Virus record (IMG/VR): IMGVR_UViG_3300043410_000076
Coordinates: 1 to 22,000 of that record
Length of the DNA: 22,000 nucleotides
Reading direction: 5' to 3' (one strand)
Origin: a virus
Shown here: positions 1 to 7,514 of the stretch, in pieces
Position numbering within the stretch: the first letter of the stretch is position 1
How the letters are laid out: each line of letters starts with the position of its first letter
Translations under genes and position numbers: made by a program
The notes under the pieces: generated by a model
The model's database searches: none
What the model was told of the DNA's origin: nothing
The model's input: the letters and a program-made list of their open reading frames with translations, nothing else

Positions 1-193
1 CTTGCCAAGCTTCCACAGAACCATGCGAGACCAACGTCACATGCGGATGGGTGTGGACATGCTGAGATAAAACAGTCTTAGACTTTGGAATGGTGTACGC
101 ACGGACCCAGATATCATCTACTTCGACGAACTCGACATAATCAAGATCAATCTTCTTGTAGCTAGGGTTTTTACTAATAGCGTTAAGGTCCAT
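1..193 (-). CDS. Cupin-like protein, N-terminal part (cut by window edge)
   Basis: An ATG at 193 opens a frame that runs off the left edge, giving 64 codons. The visible protein has a mixed N-terminus and then a histidine-rich stretch with His at residues 45, 47, 49 and 51 (H-x-H-x-H-x-H), followed by hydrophobic residues and G-S-V-E-A-W at 58-63. This resembles the first metal-binding strand pair of a cupin beta-barrel (HxH then a glycine). Cupins range from enzymes to sugar-binding proteins, so no reaction can be named. It follows the jelly-roll fibre gene by about 30 bases, with only a weak SD. It could be a small virion or carbohydrate-related protein. The fold call is reasonable; the function is unknown. 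Confidence 0.65.
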   Translation of the reverse strand, partial: MDLNAISKNPSYKKIDLDYVEFVEVDDIWVRAYTIPKSKTVLSQHVHTHPHVTLVSHGSVEAWQ

Positions 194-226
194 GGTGTTA
201 GCTTTAATTAAGGCTAGTTAATATTA

Positions 227-877
227 TCACGGGAACAGCGCGGACACAAATGAAAGTGTGGCTACGACCGAAGCCGTAGATGGGCGTGTTGGCCCCGTTG
301 AAGCGCTGTAGGTTTGGATAGTTACAGATGCAAGTGTAGTTGACCAATAAATCTGTATGTAATCCCCAGCGTTCATGGATACATAATAGTTCCAGCCAAT
401 AATCTCGTGGGCTTCTTCGCCTGCGGAAGCGCTCTTCCTTGCCGGAATAGATACAAACCCAGTTGACCCCGGGATGTCTGTACCGTTTTGGCGTAGCCAA
501 ATACTAATATCTTGGATTTGGTTGTCTGTATTTTGAAACTGAGCGCTGAACTGCAAGTTATATACGCCAGCATTTTCTACTGTAATTTTGGAGCTATTGA
601 TGCTTACGGCATTGGCAAAATCAGTCGTGTTTAACGTCATCAGTGTGGCGGTGTTAGCCGTAGCCGTCTGGTCTACATAACTTGAAAAAGCCCCATAAGG
701 AAAAGCTAAATACCTACCGCCAGTATTTCCTAGTAATTCAGACAACGCATTTTTTAATTGATTGAAGTACAGACGCAATACATTAGCAAACTGATCTTGA
801 TATCGGCGCTCGTACTGCTCTGTGCCCAACGGCAGGTTGGGAGGCGCAGGATTAATAATGCGATTAGGTGTAGCCAT
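227..877 (-). CDS. Short-tail fibre/virion protein with helical N-terminus and jelly-roll C-terminus
   Basis: 216 residues from the ATG at 877, which overlaps the TGA of the upstream nozzle-like gene by one base (TGATG); the TTG one codon upstream is less likely. Residues about 20-48 look helical (YERRYQDQFANVLRLYF...), followed by a beta-rich region with P-Y-G-A-F, a central Q-F-S-A-Q-F strand, and an end repeating T-R-P-S-T-A-S. This layout matches a family frequent in environmental phages in which the C-terminal half is predicted to be a C1q/TNF-like jelly roll, which would trimerise and contact the host surface. Coupling to the nozzle gene suggests attachment at the tail tip. The family match is from memory; the receptor is unknown. 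Confidence 0.65.
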   Translation of the reverse strand: MATPNRIINPAPPNLPLGTEQYERRYQDQFANVLRLYFNQLKNALSELLGNTGGRYLAFPYGAFSSYVDQTATANTATLMTLNTTDFANAVSINSSKITVENAGVYNLQFSAQFQNTDNQIQDISIWLRQNGTDIPGSTGFVSIPARKSASAGEEAHEIIGWNYYVSMNAGDYIQIYWSTTLASVTIQTYSASTGPTRPSTASVVATLSFVSALFP

Positions 878-2937
878 CAACGCCTGCCATCAGCACGAAT
901 ATCTATACGCGGAGCACCAAGCTGCCAAGCTGTACCAATTTGATTGGAACTAATCTTAAATATCATCTGGCGACCGCGAAGACGGGTGTAAATTTGGCCT
1001 GTGAATTCTTCGGTAATGTAGTACGTACTGCCCTTGGCTACAGGTTGGCTGGCGTCGCTTGTCACGCCTGAGCCTGAGTTAGCCAACCCGTACAACTCCA
1101 TAGTTACTGTTGCGGCATCGCCAGTTGGAGAAGTTGTGGCATTTTCAAAAGTTAAGTCTGGCAACATACGCCATACGAAACCAAAGTTGTGCCCATCACC
1201 AATATCAAACTCAGACGAAGAAATATACGCTTCAATTGGCGCAGTCACAGCGGTAGAGTTATCGTCAATACCACTTTCATGATTAACAATATTATTTAAA
1301 TAAGTAGTAGCAATAGGATACTGGATTAAGCCAGAGTCAAGCCACGAAGTGCGGGCCATAGTGCCGTAGTACCAAGCTTTTTCAAGATAGTTAAACACCA
1401 CGTACTTATCAACAGTAGTTGAATCACCCGAACAATAGAACCACCAAATCTCGTTAAAGCCTTCACTAGTACCGCAAAATACTTGTTCGTTTTGTTCTTG
1501 GTTAAGGTCTTGGAATATATACCTACGCAGGTCGCAGTTAAGCGTCTGTATGCGGCCATCATACATATAGAATTTATCTATACCCATCCAATACACAATA
1601 CCAGAAGCAATAATTGCGGCATTAGGCCCCATGATAGATATGTTGTCACCAAGGAGTTGAGAACCCCACACATAGGGAGGTCCTAAATACTGCAATGAAT
1701 AGACAGACGAATCAGTGAACACTATAACCTCTTGGCGAGTTTGCACTGAAGTTATGATTTTTGACCCATGAGATAAACGAACGCTACCAGCTTGATTGGT
1801 AGCCGAAGGCGTCCAGTTATAAATATTGTCCTGATCAGACCAACGAATAAGCAACGGATCAAGCGTAGCACTGCCGTAGTCATTGCAGCCAAAAGCAATA
1901 ATAAAACGTGATGTATCTGATACTGTAAATGTAGTAACGATAGTAGGCACGTCAACGAGCAAAGACACACTGCCAGAACCAGTAGAAGAAGTGCTAACTA
2001 CATTACCAGCGCTATCTACTAAATTAAATGTCAGCCCATCAACCTGGTAGACATAGTACGTAGTACTAGCAGAAACTCCTGTAGGCAAAGAACCGCCTGA
2101 GAATTGGATAGCTGCGCCTTCTGTAAAAAGCACAGTTGATGTGACCAATGTAGGGTTACCGTTTGTAAATGTTACTGTACCGCCAAGAGTATTAAGTAGA
2201 ACGCCTCGCGTACTAATACCAGCTGCAGCATCCCAATAATATATCCCTGCATTGCGTGGACCGTAAAGAAGATTTTGGCCGTAGTTAATTTGATTCCAAA
2301 TTTGTATTCCGATGGCTGAAGATTGACCATATCCCCATGTACCAAGGCCCCAACCACCAACACCCCAACCAACCAAAGGCTGCTGAATTGAAGGTCCTAC
2401 AGCAATCTGATAAGCAGCGACAACAGCAGAGCCACCATAGTTACCTGCGGCAATAGCGCTATCTGTTGTGATCGTATAAGAGTTAGCATCTATAACGGTG
2501 ATTTGAAACTCTGCGTTAAACGTGGAAGCATACGTCCCAGTAGCGCCGCTGAAAGTAACAAAGTCCCCAGTAGCCCCGCCATGAGCGGTGTCTGTCACAG
2601 TTACCGTTGTTGTGCCGTTACCAGCAAAAGGATTGGTATTAATAGTTGACGATGCGCGAATAGGCGTAATGTCGTAATACGCGCCACCTTGGCAAATGTA
2701 GAACTTTAAATTAGTACCTACGCCAATAAGATTCTGACCAATTAACGTGATCCAATTCCACAACGACCTGCAAATACCTAAGAATGTATTAGCAGATATG
2801 CGTTGCCAGCCCCCAATAGTTTCTGGGTTACCTTGACGGAAGCGTACTTTATCGCACTCGTACCAACCACCCTCAGTGGTGTATCGAGTGTTTTCTCGGT
2901 TGACGCCCGGCTTAAACTGAATCTTCTGTAATGGCAT
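877..2937 (-). CDS. Large tail protein, probable nozzle (P22 gp10-like)
   Basis: 686 residues. The N-terminal block (PGVNRENTRY at 10-19, EGGWYECDKVRFR at 22-34, ETIGGW at 39-44) and the R-S-L-W-N-W segment at 57-62 are hallmarks of a conserved family of large podovirus-type tail proteins thought to resemble the P22 gp10/T7 gp12 nozzle, often annotated as phage stabilisation proteins. Two Thr/Ser/Gly-rich beta segments, about 98-178 and 253-327, look like Ig-like insertions. Between them is a W-G-x-G repeat at 190-202. The C-terminus ends in conserved-looking basic sequence (RIDIRADGRR). It follows the endolysin by 30 bases and overlaps the fibre gene by one base. Nozzle assignment is inference; that it is a tail structural protein is fairly secure. 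Confidence 0.62.
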   Translation of the reverse strand: MPLQKIQFKPGVNRENTRYTTEGGWYECDKVRFRQGNPETIGGWQRISANTFLGICRSLWNWITLIGQNLIGVGTNLKFYICQGGAYYDITPIRASSTINTNPFAGNGTTTVTVTDTAHGGATGDFVTFSGATGTYASTFNAEFQITVIDANSYTITTDSAIAAGNYGGSAVVAAYQIAVGPSIQQPLVGWGVGGWGLGTWGYGQSSAIGIQIWNQINYGQNLLYGPRNAGIYYWDAAAGISTRGVLLNTLGGTVTFTNGNPTLVTSTVLFTEGAAIQFSGGSLPTGVSASTTYYVYQVDGLTFNLVDSAGNVVSTSSTGSGSVSLLVDVPTIVTTFTVSDTSRFIIAFGCNDYGSATLDPLLIRWSDQDNIYNWTPSATNQAGSVRLSHGSKIITSVQTRQEVIVFTDSSVYSLQYLGPPYVWGSQLLGDNISIMGPNAAIIASGIVYWMGIDKFYMYDGRIQTLNCDLRRYIFQDLNQEQNEQVFCGTSEGFNEIWWFYCSGDSTTVDKYVVFNYLEKAWYYGTMARTSWLDSGLIQYPIATTYLNNIVNHESGIDDNSTAVTAPIEAYISSSEFDIGDGHNFGFVWRMLPDLTFENATTSPTGDAATVTMELYGLANSGSGVTSDASQPVAKGSTYYITEEFTGQIYTRLRGRQMIFKISSNQIGTAWQLGAPRIDIRADGRR

Positions 2938-2967
2938 AGCTTATTTTCCCATCAATTAGGGGACGCA

Positions 2968-3396
2968 TCAAGCATAAGCTCTAGTGCCTTGTTTGTCGAT
3001 AATCAGCGCTTGTTTTCTTGGTAGCGCCCCCGCCGTGTTAGGGATGCTCACATGAGTCCAGCGATCAAACTCACGAATGACTTGGTCATAACCAAGACCA
3101 GAAGCAATAATGGTTTTGACTACCTCGTCAGGAGTCAGTTGAGGTACTCGGATGTCCACAGCACAACCAATGCGATGCTGACTGCTATCTTTAGAACCCA
3201 CAGCATCATTGACCTGCTTACTGCGAAAAGCTGAGTTAACCATGACTGGTCTTCCGCCCAAGGCTTTTTTGACTTCCTCAAGGAAGGCTGCGAGGCGTTT
3301 AAGGTTTTCCAATTCGGCTTCATTTGGCGTATTGTCAAATTCGCGGTGGTCTGTATGCGTCAGTTCTTCCAGCGTGAAGTGTTCTGTCAAATTCAT
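2968..3396 (-). CDS. Endolysin, peptidase M15 family (D-Ala-D-Ala carboxypeptidase/endopeptidase type)
   Basis: 142 residues. Expected to cleave peptide cross-links of peptidoglycan at the end of infection. The M15A pattern is clear: V-N-S-A-F-R-S at 53-59, S-Q-H-R-I-G-C-A-V-D at 72-81 and R-W-T-H-V-S at 112-117, which places the zinc ligands at His74, Asp81 and His115. There is no signal peptide or wall-binding domain, so it needs a holin to reach the periplasm of a Gram-negative host. The ATG overlaps the holin stop (ATGA), showing tight translational coupling in a lysis cassette. Length matches small single-domain phage M15 endolysins. Family assignment is secure; the exact bond cut is not visible. 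Confidence 0.92.
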   Translation of the reverse strand: MNLTEHFTLEELTHTDHREFDNTPNEAELENLKRLAAFLEEVKKALGGRPVMVNSAFRSKQVNDAVGSKDSSQHRIGCAVDIRVPQLTPDEVVKTIIASGLGYDQVIREFDRWTHVSIPNTAGALPRKQALIIDKQGTRAYA

Positions 3397-3800
3397 TTTT
3401 TCACCCTATCGGCAATTTTTTCCATGGTGCGGCCACCAAAATAAAACGACATGACAAGCATGCCCCACTGACCTAGTAGTTCTACGTATGCGCCGCGCGT
3501 CTCGTATTCAAAGATTGAAGCAATTGCAAACCCGCTGTAAGCCACCAGCAGGAAAATTAGCGTCATAGGGCGAATGTTTTTAGACAGCCATGAATCGCTG
3601 GCCATATCCGCTTGAACACGGGCGGTCAGGTTGTTTTGCTCAGTCTCATACAGCTTGGTTTCGTTGGCCATCTTAGCCAACTCCCCCTCCTGCGCCATCT
3701 TTTGCAGTTCAAGCTGGGCTTTTGCTTTCGCTTCCGGATCCGGAATCAACTTGTCTACTAGTTTCGTTCCGATACTCAAAATCGCATCTAATCCCACCAT
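3393..3800 (-). CDS. Holin, 3-TM type (GTA-holin-like)
   Basis: 135 residues from the ATG at 3800, chosen because GGAGG at 3806-3810 sits five bases upstream; the ATG at 3803 would be only two bases away, and a longer frame from 3827 would place the SD inside the gene. The N-terminal 19 residues are amphipathic, 21-65 are a charged helix, and two membrane helices follow (about 77-97 and 104-122), the first after S-K-N-I-R-P, then S-F-Y-F-G-G-R-T-M-E-K-I. This matches the 'holin of 3TMs, for gene-transfer release' family. It would permeabilise the inner membrane so the endolysin, four bases overlapping downstream, can act. It overlaps the upstream two-TM gene by 92 bases. Confidence 0.82.
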   Translation of the reverse strand: MVGLDAILSIGTKLVDKLIPDPEAKAKAQLELQKMAQEGELAKMANETKLYETEQNNLTARVQADMASDSWLSKNIRPMTLIFLLVAYSGFAIASIFEYETRGAYVELLGQWGMLVMSFYFGGRTMEKIADRVKK

Positions 3801-4056
3801 CATTACCTCCATTTGGTTTATCGTCACCGTCTTGGTTCAGTTTGATACCAGACAGGAATCCAATCATGCCACCGATCAATGTACTGAAAGCTGGCGAAAT
3901 CATCTTGAATATCTCTCCGTTGTCCACTTCCTTGGCCCAAAGGCCCAAAAGAAAGGCTATGACCATGGCCAGCACTGAGACACACAGGGTCACGCTTATC
4001 ATAAAGGTCACCCAGAAAGTCAGCCGCTCGCGTGTGTTTTGCATAGTATCTTTCAT
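3709..4056 (-). CDS. Two-TM membrane protein, probable second holin or antiholin
   Basis: 115 residues from the ATG at 4056, with GAGG a few bases upstream. Helix 1 covers about 13-40 (F-W-V-T-F-M-I-S... to L-G-L-W), helix 2 about 51-71 (M-I-S-P-A-F-S-T-L-I-G-G-M-I-G-F), followed by a hydrophilic Asp/Gly/Ser-rich tail. The last ~30 codons overlap the holin gene in another frame, so the tail may be only weakly constrained. Its size, two helices and position just before a holin and endolysin suggest a lysis role, for example an antiholin or a pinholin-like partner. The family is not recognised with certainty. Confidence 0.62.
   Translation of the reverse strand: MKDTMQNTRERLTFWVTFMISVTLCVSVLAMVIAFLLGLWAKEVDNGEIFKMISPAFSTLIGGMIGFLSGIKLNQDGDDKPNGGNDGGIRCDFEYRNETSRQVDSGSGSESKSPA
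3801..3810 (-). promoter_or_regulatory. Strong ribosome binding site that sets the holin start
   Basis: On the minus strand GGAGG is followed by TAATG and then ATG at 3800, a five-base spacing. It lies inside the coding frame of the upstream two-TM protein, so the holin is translated from within that gene. Confidence 0.75.
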
Positions 4057-4062
4057 GCCACC

Positions 4063-4302
4063 TCATACCAATATGTCAACGTGTTTACGGTTGGCAAACG
4101 CCTCAATTTCAATTGTGTTTTGCCTTGCCCGTTTATCGTACAGCTCAAGCGCATGGGCTTCAATAGAATCCCGCACTTTTTGAGCCTCCATTTCCAATCT
4201 GTACTCCGCTTCTAATCGTTCAACCCTACGTTCAAAAGCCATAGCCTTGACGTCATACTCTTTTGGAAACACAAACGGATACCATTTGTGCAGGGAAATC
4301 AT
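4063..4302 (-). CDS. Small charged helical protein in the lysis cassette, function unknown
   Basis: 79 residues. The start overlaps the upstream stop (ATGA), and GGGAAAAGAA precedes it. After a short hydrophobic start (M-I-S-L-H-K-W-Y-P-F-V-F-P) the protein is almost entirely charged helix, with repeated E-R-R-V-E-R-L-E-A-E-Y-R-L-E-M-E-A spacing that suggests a coiled coil at about 22-65. No membrane helix or signal peptide is visible. Between a secreted protein and a two-TM protein it might be a cytoplasmic regulator or a spanin-like partner, but a spanin would need an N-terminal anchor, which is lacking. I do not recognise the family. Confidence 0.6.
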   Translation of the reverse strand: MISLHKWYPFVFPKEYDVKAMAFERRVERLEAEYRLEMEAQKVRDSIEAHALELYDKRARQNTIEIEAFANRKHVDILV

Positions 4303-4583
4303 TTCTTTTCCCTCTCTGCCGCCCTTGCAAAAAAATACAAAACCTTGGCTCTAACTTCTGCGGAATCCGCCGTTCCAGCCCATAGCGCCAAGTTGTTCCA
4401 GATCACCAATAGCTGTTCTGTATTGCAACTATCGCCATTTGTAGTCAGCCACATGGATAACTGCGAATGGCGTAGCGATGGGTCACCAATCCAACTCAGC
4501 CCATAAAAGTCCGAAACAATGCACGGCGGCTTTGAGGCCGCCCCCGCCAAAAACAGCAACAGTAGCAGAATAAGCCAGCGCAT
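4299..4583 (-). CDS. Small secreted protein with signal peptide, lysis-region gene
   Basis: 94 residues. Residues 1-17 form a clear export signal: M-R-W followed by a run of Leu and F-L-A-G-A-A-S. Cys21 does not sit in a good lipobox, so cleavage near Ala16/Ser17 by signal peptidase I is more likely than lipidation. The mature part has Cys21 and Cys53, which could form a disulfide in the periplasm, and a conserved-looking I-W-N-N-L-A-L-W-A-G at 61-70. Similar short proteins occur near holin and endolysin genes in environmental phages. It may act in the periplasm during lysis or superinfection exclusion; that is inference. The gene follows the glycine-rich protein stop by five bases. Confidence 0.65.
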   Translation of the reverse strand: MRWLILLLLLFLAGAASKPPCIVSDFYGLSWIGDPSLRHSQLSMWLTTNGDSCNTEQLLVIWNNLALWAGTADSAEVRAKVLYFFARAAEREKK

Positions 4584-4588
4584 TCATG

Positions 4589-6226
4589 TTAAAACGTAAT
4601 ACTGCCAGAAGATGTGAACTTGTAGATGTTGTAGCTACCATCAGTTGTAACCGTAGGCGATCCTGTAGTAGACGCCGCAGTAGCAAGAGTTCTAACAATT
4701 ACAACACCCGAGCCTCCGGTATAACCCGTTGAATATCCACCACCTCCCCCGCCGCCGGTATTGGCCGTTCCAGCAGTGCCAGCAGTACTACCTTTAGCAC
4801 CATTACCACCGCCTCCAGTTCCGCCTGTACCAGCAGTACCGCCTAATGAAGGATTGAGTGCTCCGCCACCGCCACCTGCGTAGGTAACAGAAGTTCCGGT
4901 AATAGAGTTGGCAGTGCCGTTTCCGCCTTTTCCTGCGTTAGAACCAGATGCGCTAGAACCAGCCTGTCCTGAGCCCCCACCGCCACCGCCTTGGGTATAT
5001 GAAATGCCGCTACCACCGTCATAGCCTTGAGCACCTTTACCAACAGAGTTGTATCCGCCGCCACCAGAGCCACCGGCTTGACCATCATAGCCATTTGAGT
5101 TATACCCAGCGCCACCGCCGCCACCAAGTGCCATTGCGCCGGCAATATATGAAAAGCTTCCTGATCCGCCCTGATAGTTGCTTTGCCAGTTAGTCGCGCC
5201 GCCGGCGCCTACCGTGACAACATAAGTTGTGTCTTTTTGGAATGATGTGCTTGAGACATATACATAACCGCCACCCCCTCCGCCACAACCAACATTAGAT
5301 GAATTACCGTCAGCACCAGCGCCACCGCCACCAATCGCTAAATAAGCAACTTCAACTGTTGTCCCTTGATAGCCAACATTGGTTGACGGAAAGGCAACTC
5401 CGTCTCCCCAAACAATACGCACAGCGCCTGTTCCAGCAGTTGATTGAGCACCCGCGCCGCCGCCATATACACCGCCATACTGTGTACCTAAAGTAGAGTA
5501 AGCGCCATTACTACCGGGAGCGCCGGGCAATCCATTAGGCGCAACATAACCCCCAGCACCGCTTGAGCCAGCTCCGTAAACACCTACGCCACCTCCGCCT
5601 CCGCCGCTTTCTTGGTTATAGCTGGGACCACCCCCGCCACCGCCACCTCCAGCTCCGCCTGACCCCGATGTACCATTTGTAGCCGCTTGATAGGCTGGCA
5701 CAAAAGCATTACCGCCAGTACCGCCAGTACCAGAATAACCGCCAGCGCCTCCGCCTCCACCACCGTCATAACCTGACGAATAGCTACTGCCTCCGTAGCC
5801 ACCATTACCGCCACCATCGCCGACGTATGTACCGCCAGCCCCACCCGCATCACCTGCAGAAAATCCATATACCGCATTACCACCACCCCCACCTACAACG
5901 GTTGACGTGTTAATAAAATATGTATCAGTTGAGAATGTTGGAGAAGATGTAGCGAATGTTGCATCGCCCACAACAACCGTGTATGAAGTGCCTGGGACAA
6001 CGCTAATGTTGTTTTTGTAGCCTAATCCACCACCGCCACCGCCAGCGCCATAGCTTCCGCTAACGCCGCCCCGACCAATACAGACCGCGCTGACTTTATA
6101 AACACCGGGCGGGCAAGTCCATGAATAAGTGCCGGGTGCTGTATAAAGCTGTTCACCCCTTTGAACTCCGGACCCTAATCCATACCCATACGCAGAGATA
6201 ACGGCTCGTGTAATAAGTGTTGGCAT
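4589..6226 (-). CDS. Glycine-rich tail adhesin-like protein with two Gly-rich domains
   Basis: 545 residues. After a short N-terminus there are two tandem glycine-rich domains. The first (about 28-275) opens with Y-T-A-P-G-T-Y-S-W-T-C-P-P-G-V-Y and closes with T-G-A-V-R-I-V-W; the second (about 290-513) opens with V-E-V-A-Y-L-A-I-G-G-G-G and closes with S-G-V-V-I-V-R-T. Runs of up to eight glycines alternate with Tyr/Ser/Asn turns. A C-terminal hairpin S-Y-N-I-Y-K-F-T-S-S-G-S follows. This recalls phage receptor-binding proteins whose tips are polyglycine-II helix bundles, such as the phage S16 gp38 adhesin. It is most likely a fibre tip contacting outer-membrane protein or polysaccharide. 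Low sequence complexity limits certainty. Confidence 0.72.
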   Translation of the reverse strand: MPTLITRAVISAYGYGLGSGVQRGEQLYTAPGTYSWTCPPGVYKVSAVCIGRGGVSGSYGAGGGGGGLGYKNNISVVPGTSYTVVVGDATFATSSPTFSTDTYFINTSTVVGGGGGNAVYGFSAGDAGGAGGTYVGDGGGNGGYGGSSYSSGYDGGGGGGAGGYSGTGGTGGNAFVPAYQAATNGTSGSGGAGGGGGGGGPSYNQESGGGGGGVGVYGAGSSGAGGYVAPNGLPGAPGSNGAYSTLGTQYGGVYGGGAGAQSTAGTGAVRIVWGDGVAFPSTNVGYQGTTVEVAYLAIGGGGAGADGNSSNVGCGGGGGGYVYVSSTSFQKDTTYVVTVGAGGATNWQSNYQGGSGSFSYIAGAMALGGGGGAGYNSNGYDGQAGGSGGGGYNSVGKGAQGYDGGSGISYTQGGGGGGSGQAGSSASGSNAGKGGNGTANSITGTSVTYAGGGGGALNPSLGGTAGTGGTGGGGNGAKGSTAGTAGTANTGGGGGGGYSTGYTGGSGVVIVRTLATAASTTGSPTVTTDGSYNIYKFTSSGSITF

Positions 6227-6231
6227 GGCAA

Positions 6232-7146
6232 TTAACCAAATGAAGTTTGAGAAGCCAAAACGGTATAAGTAGCTGATCCAGTCTTAATAACAGTGTATGT
6301 GTACGAGTCTATGGTGCTGGCATGCCCAGATGTTGGGGCTACGCCGCCCTGCCATTTTGTAGTTACACCGGTGGTCGTCCCATCTACTTGAACCACACTG
6401 TTGTAATAAGCAGTCGCGCCTTGCGTGACCATGTGAACCATTGTTGCGGCTTGTCCCGTAGATAACAATGTATTCATAGAAGTTGTACCGTTACCACGCA
6501 GATTAATCGTCCAGTTTGCTGAAGCGTTGCTGGTGTAATAAACAACCGATTGAGTTAATAAATCAAAATTAACTGTGCCAGTAGCTGCAGTGGCAGATAT
6601 TGTGACCGGCTCTGCTGCATTTTTAATGACCTCGGCAATTGTTGTTCCGGATCCATTAAAAGTTTGCGTTGCTGAAAATGTATTGGCTGCGGTGAATGTA
6701 TTGGATGAATCAGTAATTGCGTATGTTGAGCCAGGCAAATAGCTGCTACCAGACACCACATCTGTACCATTGTTATAAACCCAAGCCGTTTTCCCTGATG
6801 GAATGGAAATACCGGTCAACCCTGATACTTTGACCGTCACCGCATAGTTTGCGCCATTAATAACCAAGTACGGCTTTTGGATTGCTGGAACGTTGACTGT
6901 ACCGGCGGCACTCAATGTAGCTGTAATGTTCAAACATACCGCCCGAGCATTTTGGGCAGCGTTGGTATTTGTCAGCGTGAGGGTCGCAACGTTGGATGTG
7001 AAATCGCCTGTTGCAAGCGTAGCCATGCCTGCAATCGCCTGCTGGATTGCGGTTCCAATATTAGTATTGGTAGTTGCGCCCCATGTACCGGACTGTTCAC
7101 CAGTACCAATAAGCTCAAATTTTAAATCGGAATAGGTGCTTGACAT
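6232..7146 (-). CDS. Tail fibre-like structural protein
   Basis: 304 residues, start supported by AAGGA six bases upstream. The N-terminal block (Y-S-D-L-K-F-E-L-I-G-T-G-E-Q-S-G-T-W-G at 5-23, then T-N-T-N-I-G-T-A-I-Q-Q-A-I) is a widespread signature in fibre-associated proteins of cyanophages and other environmental phages. The rest is Thr/Ser/Ala-rich beta sequence without cysteines of obvious structural role, ending in Y-T-V-I-K-T-G-S-A-T-Y-T-V-L-A-S-Q. It is probably part of the distal fibre apparatus, encoded just before the glycine-rich adhesin with a five-base gap. The family signature is from memory; the precise position in the virion is unknown. Confidence 0.68.
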   Translation of the reverse strand: MSSTYSDLKFELIGTGEQSGTWGATTNTNIGTAIQQAIAGMATLATGDFTSNVATLTLTNTNAAQNARAVCLNITATLSAAGTVNVPAIQKPYLVINGANYAVTVKVSGLTGISIPSGKTAWVYNNGTDVVSGSSYLPGSTYAITDSSNTFTAANTFSATQTFNGSGTTIAEVIKNAAEPVTISATAATGTVNFDLLTQSVVYYTSNASANWTINLRGNGTTSMNTLLSTGQAATMVHMVTQGATAYYNSVVQVDGTTTGVTTKWQGGVAPTSGHASTIDSYTYTVIKTGSATYTVLASQTSFG

Positions 7147-7209
7147 AACAGTTCCTTGTTAATTGCTTTGATTGTATTCACTGGTCAGGGAATTGGCTAG
7201 TCGGTTGAG

Positions 7210-7503
7210 TTAACTGCCGGGAATTGAGCTTGCACCATTGCCAGAATCAACGACAATGACCTCAACAGGGTCTGGACGAGTGGCCACATTTACTGTGTAG
7301 ACAACACCATTTTCCTCGTAAGGGTCGCACCCGACAAGCATTTCTGTTGATCGGTCGTGTTCTTTAAATACTTTGACCTTTAGGCAACCGTTCTCGGTGT
7401 AGAAGTCATCGTTAGGGCCAGTCACAGGAAATGATGTGTCAGGGAACAAATATCGGTAGTCGCCCACTGTGATGTTGCCGTTGTCAATTTTTGCAATGTC
7501 CAT
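7210..7503 (-). CDS. Small fibre-associated protein, function unknown
   Basis: 97 residues beginning M-D-I-A-K-I-D-N-G-N-I-T-V-G-D-Y-R-Y-L-F-P-D. Proteins with this N-terminal pattern (a short statement of a value, then D-Y-R-x-L-F-P) are found beside tail fibre genes in environmental phages and are sometimes likened to fibre assembly proteins. The C-terminus is Gly/Ser-rich and unstructured-looking. It is encoded 11 bases after the triple-LamG protein with only a weak SD (GGA). A chaperone or minor fibre subunit is plausible but unproven. A 63-base gap follows, in which I find no convincing promoter or hairpin. Confidence 0.58.
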   Translation of the reverse strand: MDIAKIDNGNITVGDYRYLFPDTSFPVTGPNDDFYTENGCLKVKVFKEHDRSTEMLVGCDPYEENGVVYTVNVATRPDPVEVIVVDSGNGASSIPGS

Positions 7504-7514
7504 AATTTATCCAA

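Noticed and set aside
1018-1031. Palindrome AGTACGTACT, seen again near 11767-11780
   Set aside because: Both copies encode S-T-Y-Y in frame in structural genes, so codon use explains the match; no wider symmetry.
3801-3827. Longer holin start at 3827 or 3803
   Set aside because: The upstream start would bury the strong SD, and the ATG at 3803 is only two bases from it; 3800 is spaced properly.
3722-4183. Plus-strand 153-aa frame
   Set aside because: Antisense to three lysis genes with good SD sites and recognisable products; no homology-type motif of its own.
4999-5496. Plus-strand frames with His/Arg/Gln-rich translations
   Set aside because: They are antisense to the second glycine-rich protein; their composition follows from the repeated Gly codons.
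7147-7209. TACAAT as a possible -10 promoter element in the 63-base gap
   Set aside because: No acceptable -35 at the right spacing; AT-rich six-mers are expected by chance.
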